This document shows, piece by piece, positions 49,391 to 58,554 of a stretch of DNA of 64,000 nucleotides (within the stretch, counting starts at the first letter, position 1; each line of letters opens with the position of its first letter). The notes beneath the pieces are model-generated. The model saw only the letters and a program-made list of their open reading frames with translations. It searched no databases and was not told the origin of the DNA. The stretch covers positions 62,001-126,000 of the forward strand of contig CAIWKE010000002.1 of NCBI GenBank assembly GCA_903913215.1, written 5' to 3'. The DNA is from an uncultured Holophagaceae bacterium (GTDB taxonomy: Bacteria > Acidobacteriota > Holophagae > Holophagales > Holophagaceae). The position numbers and the translations under genes were made by a program.

Positions 49391-50650
49391 ATGAGCCGAC
49401 GTCCGCGCATCGCCATCAGCCTGGGGGATCCGTGCGGCATTGGGCCTGAACTGCTCCTGCGCAGCCTCTCCTCCATCCAACCTTGGACAGACATGGTGGT
49501 GGTGGGGAGCCGGGCCGGCGTCGACCTGCTGGAGGGCCTGCCGGGAGCCAAGGCCAGCTGGCGCTGGGCGGAAGCAGGTCCCCAGGTGCCCCACGACTTC
49601 ACGGGCAAGGCTTACAACCTTCAGATCCTGTCCATGGGAACCAGCCCTGGCCAGGTTCTGGCGGAAGCCCTCTGGCTGGATCCCACCCCTGAGATCACCC
49701 GGGAGCACCTGAAGCTGGGCGAAGGCACCGCCACATCAGGCCAAGCCACGGTGGAGGCTATCCGCGTGGCGGCCCTGCTCACCATGGATGGCCGAACTGA
49801 TGCCCTGGTCACCCTGCCCATGGCCAAGGCTGCGGCACACCTCGCGGGCTACGATATCCCCGGCCACACGGAATTCCTCCAGGAGCTCTCAGGTGCGCCC
49901 ATCACCCGCATGGCCTTCGTCAGCCCCCGCTTGAACGTGGTGCTGCACACGGTGCACCAGAGCCTGCGTTCCGTGGTGGAGAACCTGGACATGCAGGCCG
50001 TGGCTGAAACCCTGGCCTTCTCTGCCGATCGCTTCATCCAGCTCACGGGGAAACTGGATCTGCGGGTGGCCCTTTGCGCCATGAATCCCCATGGGGGTGA
50101 AGGCGGCGCCTTTGGCAAGGAGGAGGGCCTCCTGGACGAGGCCATCACCATGGCGGAGGCCTCCTTCCTGGACTTTCCCGCAGATCAGGAAGGCCCCTTC
50201 CCCGCCTCCTTGTCCCCCTTCCGACCAGGGCCCCCACCCCAGGGTTGGACCGTGTTTCCACCCGAGGACATGCCGAAGCACCGGACGCCAGGGCACCGGG
50301 GTGTGGAAGTGGTCTCCACCCACGCTCAGGGGCAGGAAGCCCACCCGACTCCACTCTTCTTCGGCCCCCTGCCCTCGGACAGCGTCTTCCAGCGGGCCGC
50401 CCGCGGTGAGTTCGACCTGGTGGTGGCCCTCTACCATGATCAGGGCCTCATCCCAGTAAAACTGCTGGAGCCCACGCGCGCCGTGAACCTCACCCTGGGG
50501 CTGCCCTTCATCCGCACCAGTCCCGACCACGGCACTGCCTTCGACAAGGCAGGTTTGTGGATCGCGGACGCGCAGAATTTCCTTGAGGCCACGGCACTGG
50601 CAGTGCGGTTGGCAGGAAGGGTGAGGCACGCGGCCGACGTCAGGCGCTAA
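49391..50650 (+). CDS. pdxA: 4-hydroxythreonine-4-phosphate dehydrogenase, with an insertion
   Basis: A pyridoxine-synthesis enzyme that oxidises 4-phosphohydroxy-L-threonine. The 419-residue protein has SLGDPCGIGPEL, PMAKAAAHLAGYDIPGHTEFL with the metal His, CAMNPHGGEGG, ALYHDQGLIPVKLL and RTSPDHGTAFD. It is ~90 residues longer than the usual ~330, and the extra part sits between residues ~255 and ~330 (a Pro/His-rich segment, PPPQGWTVFPPEDMPKHRTPGHRG). GAGGG precedes the ATG. It lies between hfq and glmU in the same direction. Confidence 0.9.
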   Translation: MSRRPRIAISLGDPCGIGPELLLRSLSSIQPWTDMVVVGSRAGVDLLEGLPGAKASWRWAEAGPQVPHDFTGKAYNLQILSMGTSPGQVLAEALWLDPTPEITREHLKLGEGTATSGQATVEAIRVAALLTMDGRTDALVTLPMAKAAAHLAGYDIPGHTEFLQELSGAPITRMAFVSPRLNVVLHTVHQSLRSVVENLDMQAVAETLAFSADRFIQLTGKLDLRVALCAMNPHGGEGGAFGKEEGLLDEAITMAEASFLDFPADQEGPFPASLSPFRPGPPPQGWTVFPPEDMPKHRTPGHRGVEVVSTHAQGQEAHPTPLFFGPLPSDSVFQRAARGEFDLVVALYHDQGLIPVKLLEPTRAVNLTLGLPFIRTSPDHGTAFDKAGLWIADAQNFLEATALAVRLAGRVRHAADVRR

Positions 50651-50671
50651 GCTGGAGGCCTGGGAGGCAGC

Positions 50672-52057
50672 ATGTCCACAGTGGCAGTGATCTTGGCGGC
50701 GGGGCTTGGCACGCGGATGAAATCGCGGACGCCGAAGGTTCTGCACCCGATCCTCGGCGACCCCACCCTGTTGTGGGCCTTGCGCACCCTGCCCACGGGC
50801 TTGGGCGGCGCCGTGGTGGTGGTCCACCACGGTAAGGAGCAGGTGCTGTCCGCCCTGGCGGCTTGGGCCAAGGCCGGACTTCTGCCCTGCCCCGTGAGCA
50901 CCGTGGACCAGGGCGAGCCCCTGGGCACGGGCCACGCCCTGCAAGTCTGCATCCCCGAATTGGACCGCCTGGGCGCCACCAAGGCCGTCATCCTCTGCGG
51001 GGATGTACCGCTCACCTCGGCAGCGACCGTACAGCGACTCTGCCAAGCTGAGGCCCTCCTGCTCGCCATGGACCTGCCTGTTCCCGGTTCCTACGGCAGG
51101 ATCCTTCAGCAGGCCGATGGCCGGCTCCAAGGCATCGTGGAGGCTAAAGACGCCACCCCAGAGCAGTTGGCGGTGCGGAGGGTGAACGGGGGTGCCTACG
51201 CCCTGCCCTGGCCTGCCCTCCGGAGGGCCTTGCAGGGCCTCAACAATGCCAATGCCCAAAAGGAGTACTACCTCACGGACGCCGTGGTCGCCGTGGGTCG
51301 GGAGGTACCGGTGGTCGTGGATCTCTGCGACCCGGTGGAACTGGCGGGCATGAACTCCCGCCAAGACCAGGCGGCCCTGCAGGTTGCCGCTCAGGCGCGC
51401 ATCAACCAGCACTGGATGACCGAGGGGGTGACCTTCCTCCACTCGGACAGCACCTTCGTGGGTCCCCGGGTGACCCTCAATTGCGATGTCTTGCTGGAGC
51501 CCAGTGTGCGGTTGGAAGGCGCGGTGCGGGTTGGCGAAGGCTGCCGCATCGGCCAGGGCACTATCATCACAGACTCCACCCTAATGGAAGGTGTGGAGGT
51601 GAAACCCTACTGCGTCATCGACCGGGCCCAGGTGGGCTCCGGCTCGAAGGTGGGCCCCTTCGCGCGGTTGCGGGAAGGGACGGAACTGGGCGAACAGGTG
51701 CATGTGGGCAACTTCGTGGAGACCAAGAAAACCAAGCTGCACCGGGGCGCCAAGGCCAATCACCTGGCCTATCTGGGCGATGCGGAGATCGGCGAAGGCA
51801 GTAATATCGGAGCTGGTGTGATCACCTGCAACTACGACGGCGTGAACAAGCACCGCACGCACATCGGCCGGAACGTGTTCGTGGGTTCAGACACTCAGCT
51901 GGTGGCCCCGGTCACTCTGGGCGACGGCGCGCTCATCGGGGCGGGCAGCACCATCACGAGAGATGTCCCTGCGGAGGGCCTCGCCCTCAGCCGCAGTCCC
52001 CAGACCCTGCGCGAAGCTGGTGCGACCAGACTCCGGTCCCGCCAGAAGAAGGTCTGA
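50672..52057 (+). CDS. glmU: Bifunctional UDP-GlcNAc pyrophosphorylase / glucosamine-1-phosphate acetyltransferase
   Basis: Makes UDP-N-acetylglucosamine for peptidoglycan and LPS. The 461-residue protein starts with the uridyltransferase motif ILAAGLGTRMKSRTPKVLHPI. It then has CGDVPLTSAAT and the acetyltransferase half with hexapeptide repeats and KTKLHRGAKANHLAYLGDAEIGEGSNIGAGVITCNYDG, which holds the catalytic His. Length and order fit GlmU. GGGAGG precedes the ATG. Confidence 0.95.
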   Translation: MSTVAVILAAGLGTRMKSRTPKVLHPILGDPTLLWALRTLPTGLGGAVVVVHHGKEQVLSALAAWAKAGLLPCPVSTVDQGEPLGTGHALQVCIPELDRLGATKAVILCGDVPLTSAATVQRLCQAEALLLAMDLPVPGSYGRILQQADGRLQGIVEAKDATPEQLAVRRVNGGAYALPWPALRRALQGLNNANAQKEYYLTDAVVAVGREVPVVVDLCDPVELAGMNSRQDQAALQVAAQARINQHWMTEGVTFLHSDSTFVGPRVTLNCDVLLEPSVRLEGAVRVGEGCRIGQGTIITDSTLMEGVEVKPYCVIDRAQVGSGSKVGPFARLREGTELGEQVHVGNFVETKKTKLHRGAKANHLAYLGDAEIGEGSNIGAGVITCNYDGVNKHRTHIGRNVFVGSDTQLVAPVTLGDGALIGAGSTITRDVPAEGLALSRSPQTLREAGATRLRSRQKKV

Positions 52058-52141
52058 ACAACAACCACAGCAATTGTAAGCTTCCCGGGCGCCTGCCTGG
52101 GCGGCCTCTGCGCTAAGCTATCTCTTTGGGTTTGGAGCTGC

Positions 52142-52918
52142 ATGGTCCTGACTTTCTTCGACAAGGCCGGTTCAGTCATCCTGCGCGGCATGGACACGGC
52201 CGGGGATTTTGCCGTGTTGGCTGGACGGACTTTTGCAGCCATCTTCAAGCGGCCCTTCGATGGCGCCAACCTGCTGCGCCAATTCCAGGCCGTGGGCGTC
52301 AACTCACTGCCGGTAGTCCTCCTCACCAGCCTGGCCGTGAGCATGGTCTTCGCCGTGCAGTTGGCCTTCGGCTTCAAACAGTTTCAGGCAGAGGGTCTGG
52401 CTTCCCAAGTTGAGGGTCTTGCCATCATGCGCGAGCTGGCTCCCGTTATCACGGGGCTCATGCTCTCGGGCCGGGTGGGCAGCGCCATGGCTGCCGAACT
52501 GGGCACCATGCAGGTGACCGAGCAGATCGATGCCCTGGAGTGCCTGGCCACGGACCCCATCCACTACCTCTTCGTGCCGCGCCTGCTGGCGGCCATCGTC
52601 ATGGTGCCCCTCCTCACGGCCGTCTCCATCTATGTGGGCTATTGGGGCGGATACCTCATTCTGGTGGGCGTGGAGGGCCAGAGCGCCTACGTCTACGGCA
52701 ACGAGTTCTATAAGCTCCTGGCCTTCCGGGATCTGCGCATCGCCCTCTACAAAGGCCTGGTCTTCGGGATGATCATCGCCCTGGTGGGCTGCTGGAAGGG
52801 CTATCGCACCCAAGGTGGGGCCGAGGGTGTGGGCAATGCCCCCACCAGCAGTGTGGTGACCAGCTCGCTCTGGATCCTCATCACCGACTTCTTCCTCACC
52901 AAACTGCTGCTGGTCTGA
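52142..52918 (+). CDS. mlaE: MlaE-family ABC transporter permease (phospholipid transport)
   Basis: A 258-residue inner-membrane permease of the Mla/Mkl-type lipid transporter that maintains outer-membrane lipid asymmetry. About five membrane segments are seen. Conserved runs: ELAPVITGLMLSGRVGSAMAAELGTMQVTEQIDALECLATDPIHYLFVPRLLA, and KGYRTQGGAEGVGNAPTSSVVTS near the end. GGAG precedes the ATG. It begins the five-gene run mlaE-mlaF-mlaD-DUF116-ubiA. Confidence 0.93.
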   Translation: MVLTFFDKAGSVILRGMDTAGDFAVLAGRTFAAIFKRPFDGANLLRQFQAVGVNSLPVVLLTSLAVSMVFAVQLAFGFKQFQAEGLASQVEGLAIMRELAPVITGLMLSGRVGSAMAAELGTMQVTEQIDALECLATDPIHYLFVPRLLAAIVMVPLLTAVSIYVGYWGGYLILVGVEGQSAYVYGNEFYKLLAFRDLRIALYKGLVFGMIIALVGCWKGYRTQGGAEGVGNAPTSSVVTSSLWILITDFFLTKLLLV

Positions 52919-52922
52919 CGCC

Positions 52923-53714
52923 ATGTCCGTCATTGATGTCATCAACCTCTCCAAGGCCTTCGGGCCCAAGGTCGTGCTCTCGGACGTGAATCTCCAGGTG
53001 GAGGAGGGCGAAAGCCTGGTGGTTCTTGGGGGCTCGGGTACTGGCAAGACCGTCTTGTTGCGCACCATCATGGGCCTCCTCACGCCGGACTCCGGCCATG
53101 TGTCTGTAGAAGGCAAGATCATCAGCGAGATCTCCAGGGAGGAGCTCTTCCAGGTGCGGCAGAGCATCGGCATGTGCTTCCAGATGGCCGCCCTCTTCGA
53201 CTCCATGACCGTCTTCGAGAACGTGGCCTTCGGCCTGCGCCGCCACCAGAAGATGAACGAAGCCCAGATCCAGGGTCGGGTGGAGGAATGCCTGTCCATG
53301 GTGGGCATGAAGGGGACGGACAAGCTGAAGCCGGCGGAGCTCTCCGGTGGCATGAAGCGTCGCGTGGGCTTCGCCCGCGCCATCGCTCTCAAACCCAAAA
53401 TTCTCCTCTTCGACGAGCCCACCACAGGCCTGGACCCAGTCATGACGGACGTCATCGGCCGCATCATCCTGGACCTCAAGCATGAACTGGGCGTCACCAG
53501 CATCACCATCACCCATGACCTCAAGTCTGCCTTCGAGATCGCGGACCGCATCGCCCTGCTCTTCCGTGGGGAATGCATCGCCTGCCAGCCGCCGGACGAG
53601 TTCAAGGTCAATCCCCATCCAGTGATCCAGCAGTTTCTGCGCGGCGACGCAGACGGGCCCTTCCTGCAGGACCCGCCCCCGCCCAAGCGCAAAGTCAAGG
53701 AGGCACAAGCATGA
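52923..53714 (+). CDS. mlaF: MlaF-type ABC transporter ATP-binding protein
   Basis: The ATPase of the Mla complex, 263 residues. Walker A GGSGTGKT, Q-loop and signature ELSGGMKRRVGFARAI, Walker B ILLFDEPTTGLDPV, and the switch His in ITITHDLKS. It starts four bases after mlaE and overlaps mlaD by four bases (ATGA). No separate mlaB (STAS) gene is in the cluster. Confidence 0.93.
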   Translation: MSVIDVINLSKAFGPKVVLSDVNLQVEEGESLVVLGGSGTGKTVLLRTIMGLLTPDSGHVSVEGKIISEISREELFQVRQSIGMCFQMAALFDSMTVFENVAFGLRRHQKMNEAQIQGRVEECLSMVGMKGTDKLKPAELSGGMKRRVGFARAIALKPKILLFDEPTTGLDPVMTDVIGRIILDLKHELGVTSITITHDLKSAFEIADRIALLFRGECIACQPPDEFKVNPHPVIQQFLRGDADGPFLQDPPPPKRKVKEAQA

Positions 53715-55171
53715 AGCTCGAGACCAAGGTCGGCCTCTTTTTCACATTCGGCATCGTCCTCCTCGCCGTGCTTATTTTCCGCACGGAGAAGCTCGAATTC
53801 GGCGGCAAGCGGAACCAGAACGGCCGCTTCACCTACTTCGACCAGGTGGCGGGCCTGAGCCCCCAGAGCAAGGTCCTCATCGCCGGCGTGAAGGTGGGCG
53901 ACGTGCGCGACATCAAGCTGGAGAACGGCAAGGCCCGTGTGGATATCGGCATCGAGAAGGAAGTGCCCATCTATGCGGATGCCGTGGTGTCCCTGGGCTC
54001 CATCGGCATCCTGGGCGAAAAATTCGTGGACCTGGATCCTGGCCACAGCGCCAAGGGCAGCTTCCCCGAGGGGCGTCCCCTGCCCAGCAAGGCGGGCATC
54101 AGCCTCGACAACCTCATGGAGACCATGTCCGACATCGGCAGGAACGTGAAGGGCATCACCCAGTCCCTGAACGAATCCATTGGGGGTGAACAGGGCCGTC
54201 AGAAGCTGGATGAGATTGTGGACAACATCCGAGTCCTCACCGCCGAGTTCCGATCCATGGCCCAGGAAAACCACGGCGCCATCAATCACACCCTTGCCAA
54301 CGTGGAGTCCATCAGCGCCGACCTCCGGGAGAAGCTGCCGAAGCTGGCTCTGGAGTTCCAGACCGTGGGCAAGAACCTGAACGCCATGCTGGAAGAGACA
54401 AGGCCAGAGCTCAAGGGGACCATGGGCGATGTCCGCAAACTGGCCCAGAGCTTCCAGGCCACCGGCGACAACCTGAAGCTCCTCACGGACCGCATCAACA
54501 AGGGTGAGGGCACCATCGGCAAGCTGCTCAACGACGAGTCCACCATCAAGAAGATCAATGAAGCCGTCGACAATGTGAATGGCATGTTGGGCGGCTTCAA
54601 CAAGATGGACATGCGCCTCGATATGAATGCGGCCCAATGGGACAAGCGCAAGGACAGCCGTGTGGGCCTGGGCATCGAGATCGCCCCCCGGCCGGACTAC
54701 TGGTACTCCCTGGGTTTCGCCTCCACGCCCGACGGTAAGATCAGCCAGAGTTCCCGGACGCTGTCCCAGATCGACCCCCTCACAGGGCTTCCCATGGTCG
54801 TGAAGGACACCATCGTCACCACGGACCAGGCCTTCACCGTGTCTGCCCAGTTCGCCAAGCGCCTCGGCCCAGCCGTCCTCTCCGCGGGCATCATCGAGGG
54901 CAAGGGCGGAGCCGGTCTGGAACTGCGCACCCTGGACAACGACGCCCTCCGCTTCGGCATCATCGGTTACGACTTCACCAAGCGCGACGACAAGCCCAAT
55001 CCCCGCTACCGCTTCACCACCAGCTACCAGTTCTGGAAGGGCGCCTACCTCCAGGCCGGCGTCCAGGACATCGGCAACAAGGATCTCCGCACGGTATTCT
55101 TTGGTGGCGGCCTGCGCTGGAAGGATGATGATTTGAAGAAGTTGATCGGCCTCGCCGGAGCCGCCAAGTGA
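53711..55171 (+). CDS. mlaD: MlaD-type MCE protein with long C-terminal beta-rich domain
   Basis: A 486-residue MCE protein. A membrane anchor at ~5-22 (KVGLFFTFGIVLLAVLIF) precedes the MCE domain (FDQVAGLSPQSKVLIAGVKVGDVRDIKL; GSIGILGEKFVDLDPG) to ~120. A long helical stretch follows (~150-320, with coiled-coil pattern). The last ~150 residues alternate aromatic and polar strands (YWYSLGFAST, YRFTTSYQFWKGAYLQAGVQD, TVFFGGGLRW), like outer-membrane barrel strands. E. coli MlaD is only ~183 residues. The ATG is chosen by the ATGA overlap with mlaF. Confidence 0.88.
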   Translation: MKLETKVGLFFTFGIVLLAVLIFRTEKLEFGGKRNQNGRFTYFDQVAGLSPQSKVLIAGVKVGDVRDIKLENGKARVDIGIEKEVPIYADAVVSLGSIGILGEKFVDLDPGHSAKGSFPEGRPLPSKAGISLDNLMETMSDIGRNVKGITQSLNESIGGEQGRQKLDEIVDNIRVLTAEFRSMAQENHGAINHTLANVESISADLREKLPKLALEFQTVGKNLNAMLEETRPELKGTMGDVRKLAQSFQATGDNLKLLTDRINKGEGTIGKLLNDESTIKKINEAVDNVNGMLGGFNKMDMRLDMNAAQWDKRKDSRVGLGIEIAPRPDYWYSLGFASTPDGKISQSSRTLSQIDPLTGLPMVVKDTIVTTDQAFTVSAQFAKRLGPAVLSAGIIEGKGGAGLELRTLDNDALRFGIIGYDFTKRDDKPNPRYRFTTSYQFWKGAYLQAGVQDIGNKDLRTVFFGGGLRWKDDDLKKLIGLAGAAK

Positions 55172-55956
55172 AGACACCCCGCCCTCTGCCCGCTCCCGGC
55201 CCCCTGCCGCCGGAGCAGGGGGCGCTGTTCCTCTGGGTCCGGCGAGGCGTACCGCTAGGCTTGGCTCTCCTGGCCTTCCTGGCGGCCACCCTCCACGGGG
55301 CCGGTCGCGGCTGGTGGCTGCTCCTGGGCGTGGGCTTCCTGGCGGCCGCCTGGCCCAGCTTCCTGCGGGGCGAGGCTTTTCTGCGCAACCGGGTTGCGGT
55401 CACCCGGCAGGATACTTTGTGGGTCCACGCCCTGCGGCCCCTGGCCCGGCGGCTGGGCCAGGAAGACGCCTGGATCCTCTCCTTCTGTGGGCACAACAAC
55501 CTCCGGGTCCGGGAAGCCTTCCAGGGCCTCCGCGCCCGCCGGGCCCTCATCCTCCTGCCCCACTGCGTCCAGCTGGCCAAGTGCAAGGCCCCGATCCTGG
55601 AGGATCTCCAGGCCTGCTACGACTGTGGGCTCTGCCCCGTGGGGGACTACCTGAACGCCGTGTTGGAGCACCGTTGGGAAGGCCGCATCACCAACCGCAG
55701 CCACAAGGCCTACCGCGAGGCGCGGGAATTCCGACCGGATCTGGTGGTGGCCGTGAGCTGCACGGACCGGCTCCTCAAGGGGCTGACCAAGCTGCCCGAA
55801 CTACCCTGCTACGTGATCCCCCTGAACCTGGCCCACGGTATGTGCGTCGACACAGACTTCAGCGTGCCCCACTTGTTGGCGGCCATGGAGGCCCTGGTCG
55901 AGCCCAGGCGGCCCGAGGCTGAGGTTCAACCTCTGCGCCGCGAAGGCATCGCATGA
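55168..55956 (+). CDS. DUF116-family protein, membrane-anchored
   Basis: A 262-residue protein. Two hydrophobic segments at ~25-65, then a cysteine-rich soluble domain: LLPHCVQLAKCK, ACYDCGLCPVGDY, VSCTDRL, MCVDTDF. The cysteine spacing could bind a metal or iron-sulfur cluster. This is the DUF116 pattern as I know it; its function is unknown. The GTG start overlaps the mlaD stop, and the gene is coupled on to ubiA by ATGA. Confidence 0.75.
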   Translation: MKTPRPLPAPGPLPPEQGALFLWVRRGVPLGLALLAFLAATLHGAGRGWWLLLGVGFLAAAWPSFLRGEAFLRNRVAVTRQDTLWVHALRPLARRLGQEDAWILSFCGHNNLRVREAFQGLRARRALILLPHCVQLAKCKAPILEDLQACYDCGLCPVGDYLNAVLEHRWEGRITNRSHKAYREAREFRPDLVVAVSCTDRLLKGLTKLPELPCYVIPLNLAHGMCVDTDFSVPHLLAAMEALVEPRRPEAEVQPLRREGIA

Positions 55957-56849
55957 CTGGAACCCGCTTTCCTGTGCGTCGCTTTTTCGAGGGCCTCCTG
56001 GGCCCAGGGCTCATGCCCTACCTGCTGCACCTGCGCCCCCTGGAGTGGCCCATCATGACGGCCCACTTCCTGCTGGGCACCCTCCTGGTCTGGGGCTGGC
56101 ATCTGCGCGCCGGCGCCACGGGGCTGGGCTGGCTGGTCTATGTGGCCCTCCTCAATGGGGGCACCTTGGCCATCAACAGCGCCTTCGACAAGGACGAGGG
56201 GGATATCGGCTACCTGAAGCAGCCCCCCAAGCCGCCGGAGCACCTGCTGGCCTTTTCCATCGTGCTGCTCGTGGCCTCGACCCTGCTGGGTTTCCTGCTG
56301 CCCTTGCCCTTTGCCCTCATCAATCTGGCCTGCGTGGTCATGAGCGTGCTCTACTCCGTGCCCCCAGTGCGGCTCAAGGCGCGGGCCGGATGGGATCTGC
56401 TCATTAACTGTGTCGGCTTCGGCATGCTGACCCCCCTGGGCGGCTGGGCCCTCACGGGCCGTCCCTTCAGCCGGGCCATCCTGCTGGCCTCACTGGGCTT
56501 TGCTTTCCTCTTCGCCAGCCTCTATCCCATGACGCAGATCTACCAGGTGGCTGAGGATACTCAGCGGGGCGACCGCACCCTCGTCATCCGCGTGGGCGTG
56601 GGGCGCAGTCTGGCCTTGGCCCTGGTGGCAACCCTCCTGGCCCATGCCTGCTTCATTGCGAGCGTCCTGGCCGAGGGACGCCTCCCCCTGTTCCTGGGGC
56701 TCTCCCTGGTGGCCTGGGTGGGGGTGCTGCTGCCCTGGATGCGCCGCTGGCGAACCTGGACCGACCACCAGCATGAGGCGGGGATGTATTGGGGATTGGC
56801 TGCCTGGGCTGTGACGGATCTCAGCGTGCTGGCTCTGCTCTGGCCCTGA
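55953..56849 (+). CDS. UbiA-family prenyltransferase
   Basis: A 298-residue membrane prenyltransferase. The first aspartate-rich motif is [17 protein letters not shown] (~73-89) and the second is [19 protein letters not shown] (~195-213). About eight membrane helices are seen. Substrate is unknown; menaquinone, heme or lipid prenylation are possible. It is coupled to DUF116 by four bases, at the end of the mlaEFD run. Confidence 0.82.
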   Translation: MTGTRFPVRRFFEGLLGPGLMPYLLHLRPLEWPIMTAHFLLGTLLVWGWHLRAGATGLGWLVYVALLNGGTLAINSAFDKDEGDIGYLKQPPKPPEHLLAFSIVLLVASTLLGFLLPLPFALINLACVVMSVLYSVPPVRLKARAGWDLLINCVGFGMLTPLGGWALTGRPFSRAILLASLGFAFLFASLYPMTQIYQVAEDTQRGDRTLVIRVGVGRSLALALVATLLAHACFIASVLAEGRLPLFLGLSLVAWVGVLLPWMRRWRTWTDHQHEAGMYWGLAAWAVTDLSVLALLWP

Positions 56850-56868
56850 GGCAGGGAGCGCTCCGTGG

Positions 56869-58545
56869 GTGGTCAGGGTAGGCCCCATAAGTAGGGCAGG
56901 TGAATATTGTCGCTCGGTGAAGTTTTCGCTTGACGGTTCCAGACACTGGACCAAGTCCAAGCCATCGAGCCGCTTCCGCCCCACCACGCTATCCGGAAAG
57001 ATCCTCCTGCTCGTATTGGCCCCCCTCGGGGTGGTTTTACTGGGTGCCCTCCTGGGCTTGATGCCGGTTTTCGAGCGCTCGTTCATCGAGTCCAGGAAGG
57101 AATACCTGAAGCACCTTTCTGAAACCGCCTACGGCGTCCTCGAGTCCCAGGAGGCCCTGGCAGCGCAGGGCCTCTTCAGCCCGGAAGAGGCCCAGAAACG
57201 GGCCGTGAGCATCATCAAGCGCATCCGCTTCGGGAAGACAGGCTATTTCTACGTATTCACCCGAGACCTGCACATCGTCACGGTGCCCATCAAGCCCGAG
57301 ATGGAAGGCAAGCTGGTGGACACCTCCAAGGATGGTTCTGGCCAGTTCCTCTATGTGAACCTCAATACGCTGGGCCGGAGCCCCGAGGGCGGCTTCCTGG
57401 ACTTCGTGTTCGCCAAGCCTGGCGAGTCGGGCCTCTTCCCAAAACTGGGCTACGTGAAGTGCTTTGAACCCTGGGGCTGGAACATCGGTACAGGCGTCTA
57501 CCTGGATGATGTGCAAACCCAGCTCCGAGCCTATGGCCTTGGCATCGTGGGCGGACTGCTTGTGCTCTCCTGCATCATCTTCCTGGTGGTGCGCGCCGTC
57601 ACCCTCCGCATGACCCGACCGCTGGAGGCGCTGGTCCGCGGGCTCCAGAGCAGCGACCTGACCCGGGAGATCCACATTGAGTCGCATGACGAGATCGGGG
57701 CCGCAGCCCAAGCCTTCAGCGCCTACAACTCGGCGCTACATGAGCGGATCATCGAGGTCTCGGGCTACTCGGACCGCGTGGCCTCAGGCAGCACAGAACT
57801 GGCCGCTTCTGCAGATGAGATGACCAGAGCCGTTGAGGAGATCGCCAAAATGAGCGAGAACCTCAAGTCCGCCCGCAGCCATGTGGCCGAAGCCATGGGA
57901 GACCTCTCAGAAAAGGCCGCCCTGGAGGCAAGCCATACCCAGGAGGGGCAGCGGGAGAGTCAGGAAGCAGTCAAGGACACCAACCGCAGCACCGAGGCCG
58001 GCCAGGGGGCCGTAAGCGGCATGGGCGAGATCCAGCGGGTGATGGGGCAGATTGTCCAGGCCGTGCGGGTCATCCAGGACATCGCCCGCCAGACCAACCT
58101 GTTGAGCCTGAACGCGGCCATTGAAGCGGCCAAGGCCGGGGCCCAGGGCAAGGGCTTCGCCGTGGTGGCCGAACAGGTGCGCAAGCTGGCCGAGCGCAGT
58201 CGCGGAGCCGCCCAGGAGATCGAAGCACTGATCCAGCGTATCCAGGAGGCCGTGGCTGGCGGCGTCGAGAGTGTGGGGATCACCATGGACTGCCTGGAGG
58301 CCATCCGTCTGCGCATCACGGAAGTTGCCCGACGCATCGATCAAATCGGCAGCTTCAGCCATGGCTAGGCTGACACCAGCCAGACCGTGACCCGGATGAT
58401 GGATGCGACCCAGGAGGGGCTGGCCCAGAACGCCGCCGCCACCCACCAGCTCTCGGCCACGGTCCATGAGGTCGCCAGCACCTCCGAAGACCTGGCCCAG
58501 GTGGCCGAAGGGCTGAAAAGCCTCGTGCGGTCATTCCAACTCTAA
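56869..58545 (+). pseudogene. Chemoreceptor (single-Cache MCP) interrupted by an in-frame amber codon
   Basis: Two membrane helices (~45-65 and ~225-245) flank a Cache domain ([39 protein letters not shown]), then HAMP and a signalling domain with tip [41 protein letters not shown] at 58366-58368 stops the frame at residue 499, but the same frame continues for 58 more codons (ADTSQTVTRMMDATQEGLAQ...VAEGLKSLVRSFQL) to TAA at 58543-58545, exactly the normal MCP C-terminal end. Without the tail the methylation-helix pairing is incomplete. Start uncertain (GTG 56869 or 56917). Confidence 0.75.
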
Positions 58546-58554
58546 GGGGGCTCC

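Noticed and set aside
52304-55177. 957-residue open frame on the minus strand across mlaE, mlaF and mlaD
   Set aside because: It is a shadow of high-GC coding on the plus strand; its sequence is His/Gly/Leu-rich without family motifs, while the plus strand encodes a complete Mla operon.
58366-58368. TAG as pyrrolysine or programmed readthrough
   Set aside because: No pyrrolysine genes or suppressor tRNA are in the window, and MCPs are not known to need recoding; mutation or sequencing error is simpler. Kept only as an item to check.
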